A stretch of 64,000 nt of DNA from Flavobacterium chungbukense. Its GTDB lineage: Bacteria; Bacteroidota; Bacteroidia; Flavobacteriales; Flavobacteriaceae. The first letter of the stretch is position 1, and every line of letters starts with the position of its first letter. Under the pieces are notes generated by a model, which saw only the letters and a program-made list of their open reading frames with translations, searched no databases and was not told the origin of the DNA. Shown here piece by piece: positions 41,210 through 50,546 of this stretch. The stretch is from positions 434,001 through 498,000 of the forward strand of contig NZ_JAJGZV010000001.1 in NCBI RefSeq assembly GCF_020805785.1, written 5' to 3'. The translations under genes and the position numbers were made by a program.

Positions 41210-43600
41210 ATGTCAACTCAAAAAAAAATATTTTATAGTTTATTTTTACTTATTACGTTCTTATCATTTTCCCAGCAAAATCAAGGTATCACAGTGTCTG
41301 GACAAGTTGCAGAAAATTCTGGTCAAACCATTCCTTTCGCAACGATTATTATCGAAAAAACGGGTTTAAGTGTAATTTCAGATGAAAATGGAAACTTTAT
41401 TTTTAAAAATGTACCCGCAGGAAAACACACCTTAAAAATTTCTGCAATTGGTTTTGCGGTTTATAAAAAACAGATTGAAGTTTCAGGCAACTTGAATATT
41501 CCAGTAAAAATGGAAACCGAGTCACAAGAATTAGAAAATGTATCCGTAATAGGACGTTCGACAGTTGATAAGGTCAATAAACAAGCTTATAACGTAACTG
41601 CTGTTGATGCGAAAAAACTCCACAACTCCACTTTAGATTTGGCACATGCCTTAGATAGGGTATCTGGCGTACGTTTTCGAGAAGCTGGAGGTGTTGGTTC
41701 TCGATCAGAATTATCAATTAATGGATTTTCTGGCAACCAAATTAAAATTTTTATTGATGGAGTACCAATGGATAATTTCGGCTCGTCTTTTCAAATTAAT
41801 AATATTCCAATTAACCTAGCTGATCGTGTAGAGGTTTACAAAGGTGTTGTGCCTATTTGGCTGGGAGGAGATGCTTTAGGAGGAGCTGTTAATATCGTAA
41901 CAAATAGCAAACCCCGAACGTATGTGGATGCTTCTTATTCCTTTGGATCATTCAACACTTTTAAAACTGCTATAAATGCAGGTTATACTTCAAAAAGTGG
42001 TTTTACAACAGAGATTAATGCATTTCAAAATTATTCTGATAATAATTATTGGGTAAATGTTGAAACTAATGATTTGGAAACCGGTAAATATTATCCAGAA
42101 ACACGAGTAAGAAGATTTCATGATAATTACCATAATGAAACTGTAATCTTTAATATTGGAATTACGGGTAAAAAATATGCCGATAAATTAATGTTTGGTT
42201 TTACTGCGGGACAAAACAAGGCCGATATTCAAACCGGAGCCAGAATGGTTGCAGTATTTGGAGAAAGATATAGACGCGGGAATACTTTGATGCCTACTTT
42301 AAAATATCAAGTAAAAGATTTGTTTACAAAAGGGTTGAATGTAGATGTAACTGGAAATTTTAATTTTGGATATGAACAAACTGTAGATACCGTAAATAGA
42401 CGATACAATTGGTTTGGGCAGTATACACAAAACGCAGGTCCAGGTGGAGAAGCTGGTAGATCCCTGTATAAATTTAAAAACAATAATGGAATAGCCACTT
42501 TCAATGCGAACTATGCTATTGGGGAGCATCATTCGTTCTTAATAAACAATACATTTAACACATTTGACCGCAAAGGAAGTGATGAACTTTATCCTGAGTC
42601 GATAACGTACCAGCAGCCTGAAAAGCTACAAAAGAATATTTTGGCAGCTGGCTACAAATTTGACTACAATCAAAAATGGAGCACCTCATTATTTGTAAAA
42701 AACTATACTTTAAAGACTACTCTTACAAGAAGTTATAATCCTTCTGGAAACTGGGGAGATGTTGCCTATATGGAGTTAAATGATAAGTCATCTTCTTTAG
42801 GTTACGGAGGGGCAACCAGCTATTATTTAAAGCAAAATGTACAGCTAAAGGCTTCTTATGAAAAAACCTATAGATTACCTACATCCAATGAAATTTTTGG
42901 TGATCCCAATGATAATTTACAAGGCAATAATAATTTAAAACCAGAATCAAGTAACAATATTAATTTAGGTTTTAGTTATCAAACTAATTTTAATGACTTT
43001 AATGCCTTAACATTTGATGTGAATGGTATTTATCGTGATGCTACTGATTTTATTCGTACTGAATTTAATAATAATCAGAACAAAACTGTAACTGTTAATC
43101 AAGGAAGTGTTAGAACAAAAGGTATTGATGGAGAGATTCGATACTCTTACAAAAAGCGATTTACATCTGGTATTAATATGACTTACCAAGATATACGCAA
43201 TATGACCAAATACGAACCAGAGCAAAATTATGTTTCCTATTACTATAAAGACAGGGTGCCCAATATTCCTTACTTGTTTAGTAATCTAGATGCAACAGTT
43301 TTTTTTAACGATGTATTTAAAAAAGGAAATAATTTATCTGCTGGCTATAATCTTCTTTATGTACACGCCTATTATTTGTACTGGCCAAGTAGAGGGGGTA
43401 CAAGTGGTAAGCACGATATTCCTACACAGCTTAAGCATGATTTAAACTTGGTTTACACTATGGCTAACGGAAAATACAACGTCGCCTTAGAATGTCAAAA
43501 CTTATTGGATAATGAACTTGTAGATAATTTTTCACTTCAAAAACCTAGTCGTGCTTTTTATCTAAAATTTAGATACTTCTTTAACAAATCGAATAAATAA
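41210..43600 (+). CDS. TonB-dependent receptor, probably siderophore type
   Basis: This 796-residue outer-membrane receptor has a signal peptide (FLSFSQQ), a CarboxypepD_reg-like beta domain (about 27-105) and a TonB plug (ALDRVSGVRFREAGGVGSR to GGDALGGAVNIVTN). The 22-strand barrel ends in an aromatic residue pattern (FYLKFRYFFN). It imports a chelated nutrient across the outer membrane. The ATG at 41210 begins the signal peptide, whereas a start at 41063 would overlap the AraC gene and the promoter. A PchR-like regulator and PepSY protein nearby point to iron, not glycan, uptake. Confidence 0.92.
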   Translation: MSTQKKIFYSLFLLITFLSFSQQNQGITVSGQVAENSGQTIPFATIIIEKTGLSVISDENGNFIFKNVPAGKHTLKISAIGFAVYKKQIEVSGNLNIPVKMETESQELENVSVIGRSTVDKVNKQAYNVTAVDAKKLHNSTLDLAHALDRVSGVRFREAGGVGSRSELSINGFSGNQIKIFIDGVPMDNFGSSFQINNIPINLADRVEVYKGVVPIWLGGDALGGAVNIVTNSKPRTYVDASYSFGSFNTFKTAINAGYTSKSGFTTEINAFQNYSDNNYWVNVETNDLETGKYYPETRVRRFHDNYHNETVIFNIGITGKKYADKLMFGFTAGQNKADIQTGARMVAVFGERYRRGNTLMPTLKYQVKDLFTKGLNVDVTGNFNFGYEQTVDTVNRRYNWFGQYTQNAGPGGEAGRSLYKFKNNNGIATFNANYAIGEHHSFLINNTFNTFDRKGSDELYPESITYQQPEKLQKNILAAGYKFDYNQKWSTSLFVKNYTLKTTLTRSYNPSGNWGDVAYMELNDKSSSLGYGGATSYYLKQNVQLKASYEKTYRLPTSNEIFGDPNDNLQGNNNLKPESSNNINLGFSYQTNFNDFNALTFDVNGIYRDATDFIRTEFNNNQNKTVTVNQGSVRTKGIDGEIRYSYKKRFTSGINMTYQDIRNMTKYEPEQNYVSYYYKDRVPNIPYLFSNLDATVFFNDVFKKGNNLSAGYNLLYVHAYYLYWPSRGGTSGKHDIPTQLKHDLNLVYTMANGKYNVALECQNLLDNELVDNFSLQKPSRAFYLKFRYFFNKSNK

Positions 43601-43623
43601 TTTTAATATAAATTTTAATACTT

Positions 43624-44862
43624 ATGAAAACAATTACCAAATTACCTTTACTGTTAGCAGCATTTGCTTTCACTTTTGCTTCATGTGAGAGTAACGATGA
43701 GCAAAATGAAGGAGCTAGTGGAGAAACAGGAAAATCAAAATATATAGTTACCGTTTCTACAGGAGCAACAGGAGTAGCAGATTATTTATTAACTGCAGAC
43801 GACGTTTCAAAAGGATCAATTACAACAGCAGGAAACGGATTAGAACAAGACGGTACTTATCGTTATTATTTATCAACGCAAAATAAATTTTTTAGTTTCC
43901 TTTACGGTCAAGGAAATCCAGGAGCTGTTACTACATATGGTTTGACTACGAATGGAGTTTTAACTAAGACTTCAAATTTCCAAGCTGAGACAGTTCAAGT
44001 TTTTGCACCAGTTAACAAAGATATTTTAATGGTAAAAGTTCCTAGAAGTGGTGCTTCAATTTCTTATATGTATAAAGTTGATGCAGAACAATCTGTACTT
44101 ACAGGAACAGTATCACAAGATACTAGACTTTTAATTGGAAATAAAAATCCAGATTTAGCAGAAAGAGCGCATTTTACTTGGGCAACTCAAGTAGGAGATA
44201 AAGTATTTATGCCTTATATGAAAATTAATGGTATTGCTCCTGATACTTTTGGAACAAGACATGCTGATAGTACTTGGGTAGCGGTATATAGTTATCCAGA
44301 CTTAAAATTAGAAAAAGTAATTAAAGATAACCGTACAAGTTACTTAGGGGCTTATTTTACTAATGGATTGTTTCAAGATGAAAAAGGAGATGCTTATGGA
44401 TTTTCTGGAGCAATTGGAACATCAAATGGCGTAGTTAGCTCTACAAAACCTTCGGCTGTTGTTAGAATTAATAAAGGTACAACAGAATTTGACAAATCTT
44501 ACTTCTTTAATGTTCAAGAAAAATCAGGTGGATACAAAATTTCTTCGACAAGTTATATCTCAAATGGTAAGTTCTTATTGTTAATGTACGGAACTGCTGG
44601 AACCAATTCTGGAACTGTTAAGTTAGCTGTTGCTGATGTATACAACCAAACTTTTAAATGGGTTACTGGTATGCCTTCTGTATTGTCAAATGCTACTACT
44701 CGTTATAATATTACAACAGAAGATGGTAATTCAGCTATTCTTGGTGTAAATACACCTGACGGAAACTGGATTTACTCTATCAACGGTACAACTGCTGTTG
44801 CTACACAAGGCATGAAAGTTGAAGGCGGTCAAATTACCGCAATTCAGAAATTAAAATACTAA
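43624..44862 (+). CDS. DUF4374 lipoprotein
   Basis: This 412-residue protein has a lipoprotein signal (FTFASC, Cys about 21) and a predicted beta-propeller body typical of DUF4374 (KYIVTVSTGATGVADYLLTADDVSKGSI and later YISNGKFLLLMYGTAG). DUF4374 genes regularly accompany TonB receptors and PepSY proteins in Bacteroidota iron loci. A role as surface substrate-binding or reductase partner is plausible but unproven. It begins 23 bases after the receptor gene and is followed by a terminator-like hairpin that may set it apart from the next gene. Confidence 0.88.
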   Translation: MKTITKLPLLLAAFAFTFASCESNDEQNEGASGETGKSKYIVTVSTGATGVADYLLTADDVSKGSITTAGNGLEQDGTYRYYLSTQNKFFSFLYGQGNPGAVTTYGLTTNGVLTKTSNFQAETVQVFAPVNKDILMVKVPRSGASISYMYKVDAEQSVLTGTVSQDTRLLIGNKNPDLAERAHFTWATQVGDKVFMPYMKINGIAPDTFGTRHADSTWVAVYSYPDLKLEKVIKDNRTSYLGAYFTNGLFQDEKGDAYGFSGAIGTSNGVVSSTKPSAVVRINKGTTEFDKSYFFNVQEKSGGYKISSTSYISNGKFLLLMYGTAGTNSGTVKLAVADVYNQTFKWVTGMPSVLSNATTRYNITTEDGNSAILGVNTPDGNWIYSINGTTAVATQGMKVEGGQITAIQKLKY

Positions 44863-44872
44863 TATTTTTTTG

Positions 44873-44911
44873 CCGTAAGTCCTTGTTTTAATGAGGACTT
44901 GCGGTTTTTTT
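44873..44911 (+). terminator. Terminator or attenuator between DUF4374 and PepSY genes
   Basis: The stem CCGTAAGTCCT/AGGACTTGCGG (44873-44904) is followed by a T-run. It lies in the middle of a same-strand gene cluster, so partial read-through could set lower expression of the PepSY gene. The first open ATG of the next frame (44891) lies inside the stem. Confidence 0.75.
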
Positions 44912-44935
44912 ATTTATCCTATTTATCTATCCATT

Positions 44936-46393
44936 ATGTTTTCTTCGTCAAAACCAAAACCCAATAATAATAAGAAAAAAAGTAAAAAATCGCTTTTCAA
45001 GCGTATTATGGCCTGGCTTCACTTGTGGCTTGGTTTAGCGTCTGGAGTCATCGTAGTTATTGTCAGCCTTACGGGCTGCATTTATGTTTTTGAACACGAA
45101 ATCAAAGATTTTATCGAAGACTGGCGTTTTGTAAAACCTCAGGAAAAAGCATTTTTACTGCCTTCCCAATTGGTTTCAATTGCAGATAAAAAAATGAAAG
45201 ATAAAAAAGCTACAAGTGTCACTTTCGGAGAAAAACACGAAGCGGCTATTGTAGGCTACTTTGTAGAGAAAAAAGAAAAGGGTGAAAAAGGCGGTCGAGG
45301 AGAAAAAGGGGAACATAAGAGAGGAGAAAGAAAAAAAGATTTCGCTAAAAATGAAGGCGAAAAAGCAAAATCAGATGCAAAATCTCAAGTAAAACCCGGC
45401 GAAAAGGGCAAAGGCAAAGGAAAAGATGAAAAACGTAAAGGTGGCAGAAGATCTGGAACTTTTATCAGCGTTTATATGAATCCATACACGGGAGAAATAT
45501 TAAACGTAAAAACTTTTTCTAGAGGCGATTCACCAGATTTTTTCAGATGGATATTAAACGGACACCGGGCTTTGTGGCTGCCTTATGATATAGGGAGGCC
45601 AATTGTAGGTGTTGCAGTTTTAATTTTTGTGGTTTTATTAATTTCGGGTATCGTTTTATGGTGGCCAACCAAATGGATTAAATCAATTATTGATAAAAGT
45701 TTTAAAATTAAATGGGATGCCAGCTTTAAACGTGTCAATTATGACATGCATAATGTTTTTGGTTTTTACAGCTGTATATTTCTATTTTTTATTGCTGTAA
45801 CAGGTTTAGTTTGGAGTTTTGGATGGTGGAGTAAATCATTGTATTGGGTAACTTCTGGAGGTAAACCATTGACAGAAAACCGCGAATCTCCAAAATCGGA
45901 TACCACAAACGTGGTCGCATTTAATATTACGACTGCCGATAAAGTTTTATTGAATTTAAGAAAAGAAAATCCGCAAGCATCTGGAATCTTAATTAGTATT
46001 CCCGGAAAACCTGCAGATCCAATTGGTGCTTTTGTTTACAAGCAAAAAAACACCTATTACAATATGGATCGTTACAGTTACGATCAACAGTCTTTGAAAG
46101 AGATTTCAATTAAAACTCCTTTCTCAGGGAAATATGTAGAAGCAAATATTCCAGACAAAATCAGACGTATGAATTATGATATTCACGTGGGAAGTGTTCT
46201 TGGACTAACAGGAAAAATAATTGCATTTTTTGCCAGTTTAATTTCTGCAACTTTACCCATCACAGGATTTATAATTTGGTGGGGTAAACAGAAATGGGGT
46301 AAAAAGAAGCCCGCCGCAAAACCAAAAGTGGCAGCTAAAGCAATTCCTGTTCCTAAATTGAAAAATACAGCAGAACAAGAAGTTACTGCTTAA
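44936..46393 (+). CDS. PepSY-associated membrane protein (PiuB/iron-reductase-like)
   Basis: This 485-residue protein has four membrane segments in the PepSY_TM arrangement (about 27-50, 215-240, 275-300 and 440-465). Conserved histidines lie near the helices (MAWLHLWLGL, LNGHRALW and YDMHNVFG). Such proteins are thought to reduce or release iron from siderophores at the inner membrane. Residues 111-173 form a long Lys/Gly/Glu-rich insert in the periplasmic PepSY domain. The ATG at 44936 is chosen because the earlier ATG lies in the terminator stem. It is the last gene of the receptor, DUF4374, PepSY cluster. Confidence 0.88.
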   Translation: MFSSSKPKPNNNKKKSKKSLFKRIMAWLHLWLGLASGVIVVIVSLTGCIYVFEHEIKDFIEDWRFVKPQEKAFLLPSQLVSIADKKMKDKKATSVTFGEKHEAAIVGYFVEKKEKGEKGGRGEKGEHKRGERKKDFAKNEGEKAKSDAKSQVKPGEKGKGKGKDEKRKGGRRSGTFISVYMNPYTGEILNVKTFSRGDSPDFFRWILNGHRALWLPYDIGRPIVGVAVLIFVVLLISGIVLWWPTKWIKSIIDKSFKIKWDASFKRVNYDMHNVFGFYSCIFLFFIAVTGLVWSFGWWSKSLYWVTSGGKPLTENRESPKSDTTNVVAFNITTADKVLLNLRKENPQASGILISIPGKPADPIGAFVYKQKNTYYNMDRYSYDQQSLKEISIKTPFSGKYVEANIPDKIRRMNYDIHVGSVLGLTGKIIAFFASLISATLPITGFIIWWGKQKWGKKKPAAKPKVAAKAIPVPKLKNTAEQEVTA

Positions 46394-46439
46394 AAATAGT
46401 AAAACTGGTTTTTAATTCTTTTTTGTTTTTTTTTGATTA

Positions 46440-46476
46440 AAGGCAAAGCTCAACAAGCTTTGCCTTTTTGTTTTTT
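46440..46476 (+). terminator. Intrinsic terminator after the PepSY gene
   Basis: The perfect stem AAGGCAAAGCT/AGCTTTGCCTT around a 5-base loop is followed by TTTGTTTTTT, 47 bases past the stop at 46393. Confidence 0.8.
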
Positions 46477-46485
46477 AGATTTAAA

Positions 46486-46535
46486 ATAAAAAAAATTCCA
46501 AATCCCAATCTTAAAAATTGGAATTTGGAATTTTA
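46486..46535 (-). terminator. Terminator of the minus-strand barrel protein gene
   Basis: AAAATTCCAAAT...TTTGGAATTTT (46493-46535) forms a stem, and an A-run on the plus strand before it supplies the U-tract. It lies 21 bases past the stop at 46556. The same AATTCCAAA motif recurs at 51595-51910. Confidence 0.6.
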
Positions 46536-46555
46536 ATATTGAAGTTTAACTAAAA

Positions 46556-49057
46556 TTATCCTGGAAATTCTCCACCGTCTCCGCCGCTTTCGTTATTTTT
46601 TGGCATATTTTTATCTCTCTCACCTTTTGGTTTATTGAAACGGTAAGTGAATGATAAATTGAACTGACGTTTACGGAATTGGAATTCGCTATACGAATTT
46701 ACATTTTCTAGATAGGTATAAGATCTCATTTTTCTAGAATTGAAAACATCGCTAATATTAAATGCAATTGTTGCTTTATCTTTCAATACATCTTTACTAA
46801 AAGCAGTATTCATTCCGAATTGACCTAAGTTTTTACCTTGAGCTGTTTTTTGCTCTCCGTTGTACATTCCAGTCAATTGCCAATCAATTTTGTAAGGTAA
46901 GGTAACTTTAGAGTTTATTCTTGCAAACCAAGAGTTAGCCTGATTGTCTAAATTCTGAACAATTACGTTTCCTTGAGTATCTGTATAGCTGTTTTCTCCA
47001 GTTGTTTTTACATTGAAGAAGTTAAAGTTACTGTTTAATTTCCACCATTTGTACGGTGTATAGTTGAATGTAAATTCGAAACCAAATTTTTGTTCTCTTC
47101 CTAAGTTGATAGGAGAACTTTTAATTACTGGCGTACCATCAACTACTTCACCTGGTGCAGGAGTTACCACTTCACCGTCTGGAGTTACAACATCACCAGT
47201 AGGAGATCTTACAAAGCTGAAAACGTCTTTTGTGTTTTCAAAATAAGCCGAAGTATTAAAAGTTACTTTGTCCCATCTTTTGATGTATCCAATATCATAT
47301 TTATCTGTCAAAGAAGGATCTAAATCAGGGTTTCCTTGAAAGATATTGATGTTACTGGCATAGTTTACCGCAGGATTCATGAAACGTCCTCTAGGTCTCG
47401 ATAAACGCTTGCTATAACTTGCCGAGAAATTACTTTGATCTGAAATTTCGTAACTAACAAAAGCACTTGGAAATAAATTGTTGTATTTTTTAGTGTTGAA
47501 ATCGCTATTATCTAATAAGTTAACTTGTATGTTGGTGTCTTCCCATCTTAAACCAAACAAATAGGAAAATTTATTTACTTTAAAACCATATTGTGTATAA
47601 AGCGCATTGATGTTTTCTTTGTATTCTAACGTATTTGATAAATTAGGGTTTAATACACTTTGACCATTTGCATCAAGATTACTAACATTATAGATATTAT
47701 TCAAATCTCCAAAGCTTCCTTTGTAACCTGCTTCAAACTGTCCACCTTTTCCAAGAGGCAACACATAATCAACTTGTGCTAAAACTTGCTTTTGCACTTG
47801 ATTATTTAATGTGGTATCAAAATTTGGAGAAGCCGTAATAGTACTATTGCTATCATCTGTATTTCTTGAGATAGAAAGATCTGCCGTAAGTTTGTGTCCT
47901 TTATCGTTGAAATTTTTAATTAAGTTTGATGTAAATTCAACATTTTCACTACCTGTATCAGCATTGTTCAAACGGTAAGATGTTCCTGTAAAAGCTTGAT
48001 TAGCATCATAATTATAATAATTAATCAAATCACGGTCATCACCAGTATTTTTTTGATAATTAATAGCATTGGTCCAGAAAGTTGTTGGAGTAAGTGTCCA
48101 TTCTACTCCAGCTCTTCCGTTAAATCCGTTTCTAACACGTTTAGTGTCACGGGTTTCATCTAAGAAACTTTTTGTAGTTCCATCAGCATTTAAATATTCA
48201 GAATTTGTTTTACCAGCTCCCTCATTTGTTCTGTAATTATATCCGGCTGTTGTAAAGTAATTTAATTTTTCTGTTTTATAATTCACATTAGCACTTAAAC
48301 CATAAGTTTCTGGTAAACCTGTCGAAGCAATTAAAGTTCCGTTAAAACCTTGATTTTTACCTTTTTTAAGCACAATGTTTATAATTCCAGAACCTCCTTC
48401 TGCATCATAACGTGCAGATGGATTGGTAATAACTTCTACTTTATCGATAGCATCAGCAGGAAGTTGTCTTAAAGCTTCAGCCATATTAATAGCTTGTGAA
48501 GGTCTTCCGTCAATTAAAATACGAATGTTATCGCTTCCTCTTAAACTAACATTTCCTTCAGTATCAACAGAAACAGAAGGTACATTGTCTAAAACGTCGC
48601 TAACGCTTCCGCCTTTTACAATCATATCTTGACCAACGTTGTAAACTTTTTTGTCTAGTTTTATTTCAACTGTCGATTTTTCAGCGCGAACTACAACTTC
48701 ATTAAGTTGCGCAGCATCTTCAGATAAATTAACAACACCTAAATTAGTGTCATTTTGAATGCTTTTTTGTTTGATTTCAGTTGATTTAAAAGAGATAAAT
48801 TCAACTTTTATATCGTAAGTTCCTGGTGCAACAGCAACTTCAAATTCTCCCTTTGGATTGGTAATCCCGCCAGCAATAACTTTAGTATCATTAGGAGCTG
48901 TAATAGAAATAGTAGCATATTCTAAAGGTTGTTTGCTTACTTTTTCTAAAACTTTTCCGCTGACTTTTACTTTGTTGCCGCCAGGCCCTTGTTGTGAGTA
49001 ATTATACACACTTGTAAACAAGAATACAAGCAGTATAGCAAATTTGATTTTTTTCAT
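46556..49057 (-). CDS. TonB-receptor-type outer-membrane beta-barrel protein
   Basis: This 833-residue protein has a signal peptide, a CarboxypepD_reg-like domain (about 28-110), a plug domain (VKGGSVSDVLDNVPSVSVDTEGNVSLRGSDNIRILIDGRPS to SARYDAEGGSGIINIVLKKG) and a large C-terminal barrel of the outer-membrane beta-barrel family. The short Gly/Asn-rich tail (GGDGGEFPG) after the last strand is unusual because barrel proteins normally end in the strand. Its substrate is unknown. It stands alone, with a promoter and terminator of its own. Confidence 0.9.
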   Translation of the reverse strand: MKKIKFAILLVFLFTSVYNYSQQGPGGNKVKVSGKVLEKVSKQPLEYATISITAPNDTKVIAGGITNPKGEFEVAVAPGTYDIKVEFISFKSTEIKQKSIQNDTNLGVVNLSEDAAQLNEVVVRAEKSTVEIKLDKKVYNVGQDMIVKGGSVSDVLDNVPSVSVDTEGNVSLRGSDNIRILIDGRPSQAINMAEALRQLPADAIDKVEVITNPSARYDAEGGSGIINIVLKKGKNQGFNGTLIASTGLPETYGLSANVNYKTEKLNYFTTAGYNYRTNEGAGKTNSEYLNADGTTKSFLDETRDTKRVRNGFNGRAGVEWTLTPTTFWTNAINYQKNTGDDRDLINYYNYDANQAFTGTSYRLNNADTGSENVEFTSNLIKNFNDKGHKLTADLSISRNTDDSNSTITASPNFDTTLNNQVQKQVLAQVDYVLPLGKGGQFEAGYKGSFGDLNNIYNVSNLDANGQSVLNPNLSNTLEYKENINALYTQYGFKVNKFSYLFGLRWEDTNIQVNLLDNSDFNTKKYNNLFPSAFVSYEISDQSNFSASYSKRLSRPRGRFMNPAVNYASNINIFQGNPDLDPSLTDKYDIGYIKRWDKVTFNTSAYFENTKDVFSFVRSPTGDVVTPDGEVVTPAPGEVVDGTPVIKSSPINLGREQKFGFEFTFNYTPYKWWKLNSNFNFFNVKTTGENSYTDTQGNVIVQNLDNQANSWFARINSKVTLPYKIDWQLTGMYNGEQKTAQGKNLGQFGMNTAFSKDVLKDKATIAFNISDVFNSRKMRSYTYLENVNSYSEFQFRKRQFNLSFTYRFNKPKGERDKNMPKNNESGGDGGEFPG

Positions 49058-49085
49058 TTTCTGGTTTTCTTTTCTCTTTAGACGG

Positions 49086-49093
49086 CAAATGTA
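49086..49093 (-). promoter_or_regulatory. -7 promoter element for the barrel protein gene
   Basis: TACATTTG (minus strand) is an exact TAnnTTTG match, 28 bases before the ATG at 49057. A TTTTTTTG lies about 25 bases further upstream. Confidence 0.55.
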
Positions 49094-49147
49094 GTTTTTG
49101 GTTTAAAGAAAGAAATCACAAAAAAATGTTAATGAAGTATTTTAGAA

Positions 49148-49492
49148 TCAATCTAAAAAAGAAGCAACAAGATCTGGATCTCTGCCAATAATAGCTTTTC
49201 CGTCTTTTACAACAATAGGTCTTTCTATTAAAATTGGATTTTCGACCATCGCATTTATAATTTGTTCTTCGTTTAAAGTTTTTCCTTTAAAGTTTTCGAT
49301 CCAGACTTTTTCTTTGGTTCTGACTAACTGAATTGGCTCTATGTTAAGTTGTTTGAGTAATTTTTTTAGTTGGTCAAAAGTTGGTGTTTCTGTCAAATAA
49401 GGAATGATTTCAAATTCTTGTTTTGAATTTTCTATAAATGCAAGACAGTTTCTTGATTTTCCGCATCTCGGATTATGATAGATTTGTATCAT
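49148..49492 (-). CDS. ArsC-family (arsenate reductase-like) protein
   Basis: This 114-residue thioredoxin-fold protein has the single active-site cysteine C10 in NPRCGKSR. The arginines that bind arsenate in glutaredoxin-linked ArsC are also present (R58, R91 in ERPIVV, and R104). Full family length. There are no other ars genes beside it, so it could equally be a Spx/YffB-like member with another role. It is divergent from the CPBP protease gene, sharing a 116-base promoter region. Confidence 0.88.
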   Translation of the reverse strand: MIQIYHNPRCGKSRNCLAFIENSKQEFEIIPYLTETPTFDQLKKLLKQLNIEPIQLVRTKEKVWIENFKGKTLNEEQIINAMVENPILIERPIVVKDGKAIIGRDPDLVASFLD

Positions 49493-49517
49493 TTTGTTAT
49501 ATTTAAGGGTTCAAATA

Positions 49518-49545
49518 TTTGTAAGGCAAAAAAGAGGTAGTTTTG
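49518..49545 (+). promoter_or_regulatory. Promoter of the CPBP protease and menE genes
   Basis: TTTG (49518-49521) and TAGTTTTG (49538-49545) are spaced by 16 bases on the plus strand. The ATG at 49609 is 63 bases downstream. Confidence 0.55.
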
Positions 49546-49608
49546 CAATGCCAAAAGTAAGATTTACTTATGGAATTTGAATTCTCATTTTTTTTAAATT
49601 TTAAATTT

Positions 49609-50541
49609 ATGTTTTTAGAACAAGGAATTAAGCCTGAAAATAAATTTTGGAAATATCTCTTGGGATCTGTTTTTATTATAGCGGCTTCTTTTTTAGGACA
49701 GATGCCGCTTATTGGCGTGGTGTTTTATAAAGCTTTTAGTGAGGGCAAGGCTTTTCCAACAACAAATGATGATGTTATGAAAATGTTCGAGTCTAATACA
49801 ACTCTGTTCCTTGTAATGATTTCGTTTGTTTTTGCCTTTGCAGGAATTTATTTTGTTGTCAGATTCATTCACCATCAAACATTATTATCAATAACTACGG
49901 CACGACCAAAAACAGACTGGAAACGAATTTGGTTTTCTTTCTTTTTATGGACTTTTATTTCGCTGGTTAGTTTTTCAATCGTTTATCTAAGCTCTCCTGA
50001 AAAATTTGTTTTAAGTTTTAAATTAGTTCCGTTTCTAATTTTAGTTGTTTTAGGTTCTATATTAATCCCGATACAAACCAGTACAGAAGAATATGTTTTT
50101 AGAGGGTATTTAATGCAAGGATTTGCCAATTTGGCTAGAAATAGATGGTTTCCTCTCGTGATGACTTCAGTTATTTTTGGTTCTATGCATTGGTTTAATC
50201 CTGAAGTAGTTAAAATGGGAAATATTGTAATGATTTATTACATAGGAACAGGATTGTTTTTAGGGGTTATCACTTTGATGGATGAAGGAATGGAGTTGGC
50301 ATTAGGATTTCATGCGGCAAATAATCTCGTGGGCGCACTTTTGGTTACTTCAGATTGGACCGTTTTTCAAACTTATTCCATATTTAGAGATTTGTCAGAA
50401 CCATCAGCAGGAATTGATGTGATTCTGCCAGTTGTAATTATATATCCAATTTTACTTTTCATTTTTAGCAAAAAATATAGTTGGACAAATTGGAAAGAAA
50501 AATTATCAGGCAAGATTAAAAATGTAGAAGTAAAAAATTAA
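49609..50541 (+). CDS. CPBP-family intramembrane metalloprotease
   Basis: This 310-residue membrane protein has about eight helices and the CPBP (Abi) motifs: EE-x3-R in STEEYVFRGYLMQGF (E160, E161, R165), then a histidine in FGSMHW and another in GFHAANNL. These match the prenyl-protease Rce1-like active site. Its substrate is unknown. The ATG at 49609 is chosen because the preceding 13 codons are a hydrophobic stretch unlike the family N-terminus (the first ATG is at 49570). menE begins 5 bases after it, so the genes form an operon. Confidence 0.88.
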   Translation: MFLEQGIKPENKFWKYLLGSVFIIAASFLGQMPLIGVVFYKAFSEGKAFPTTNDDVMKMFESNTTLFLVMISFVFAFAGIYFVVRFIHHQTLLSITTARPKTDWKRIWFSFFLWTFISLVSFSIVYLSSPEKFVLSFKLVPFLILVVLGSILIPIQTSTEEYVFRGYLMQGFANLARNRWFPLVMTSVIFGSMHWFNPEVVKMGNIVMIYYIGTGLFLGVITLMDEGMELALGFHAANNLVGALLVTSDWTVFQTYSIFRDLSEPSAGIDVILPVVIIYPILLFIFSKKYSWTNWKEKLSGKIKNVEVKN

Positions 50542-50546
50542 AAAGT

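Noticed and set aside
46556..49057. SusC/SusD polysaccharide utilisation locus
   Set aside because: No SusD-like lipoprotein or glycoside hydrolase adjoins either TonB-type gene, so a glycan uptake locus is not supported.
49148..49492. Arsenic resistance operon
   Set aside because: Only the ArsC-family gene is present; no arsR, arsB or acr3 lies beside it, so the name arsC was not assigned.
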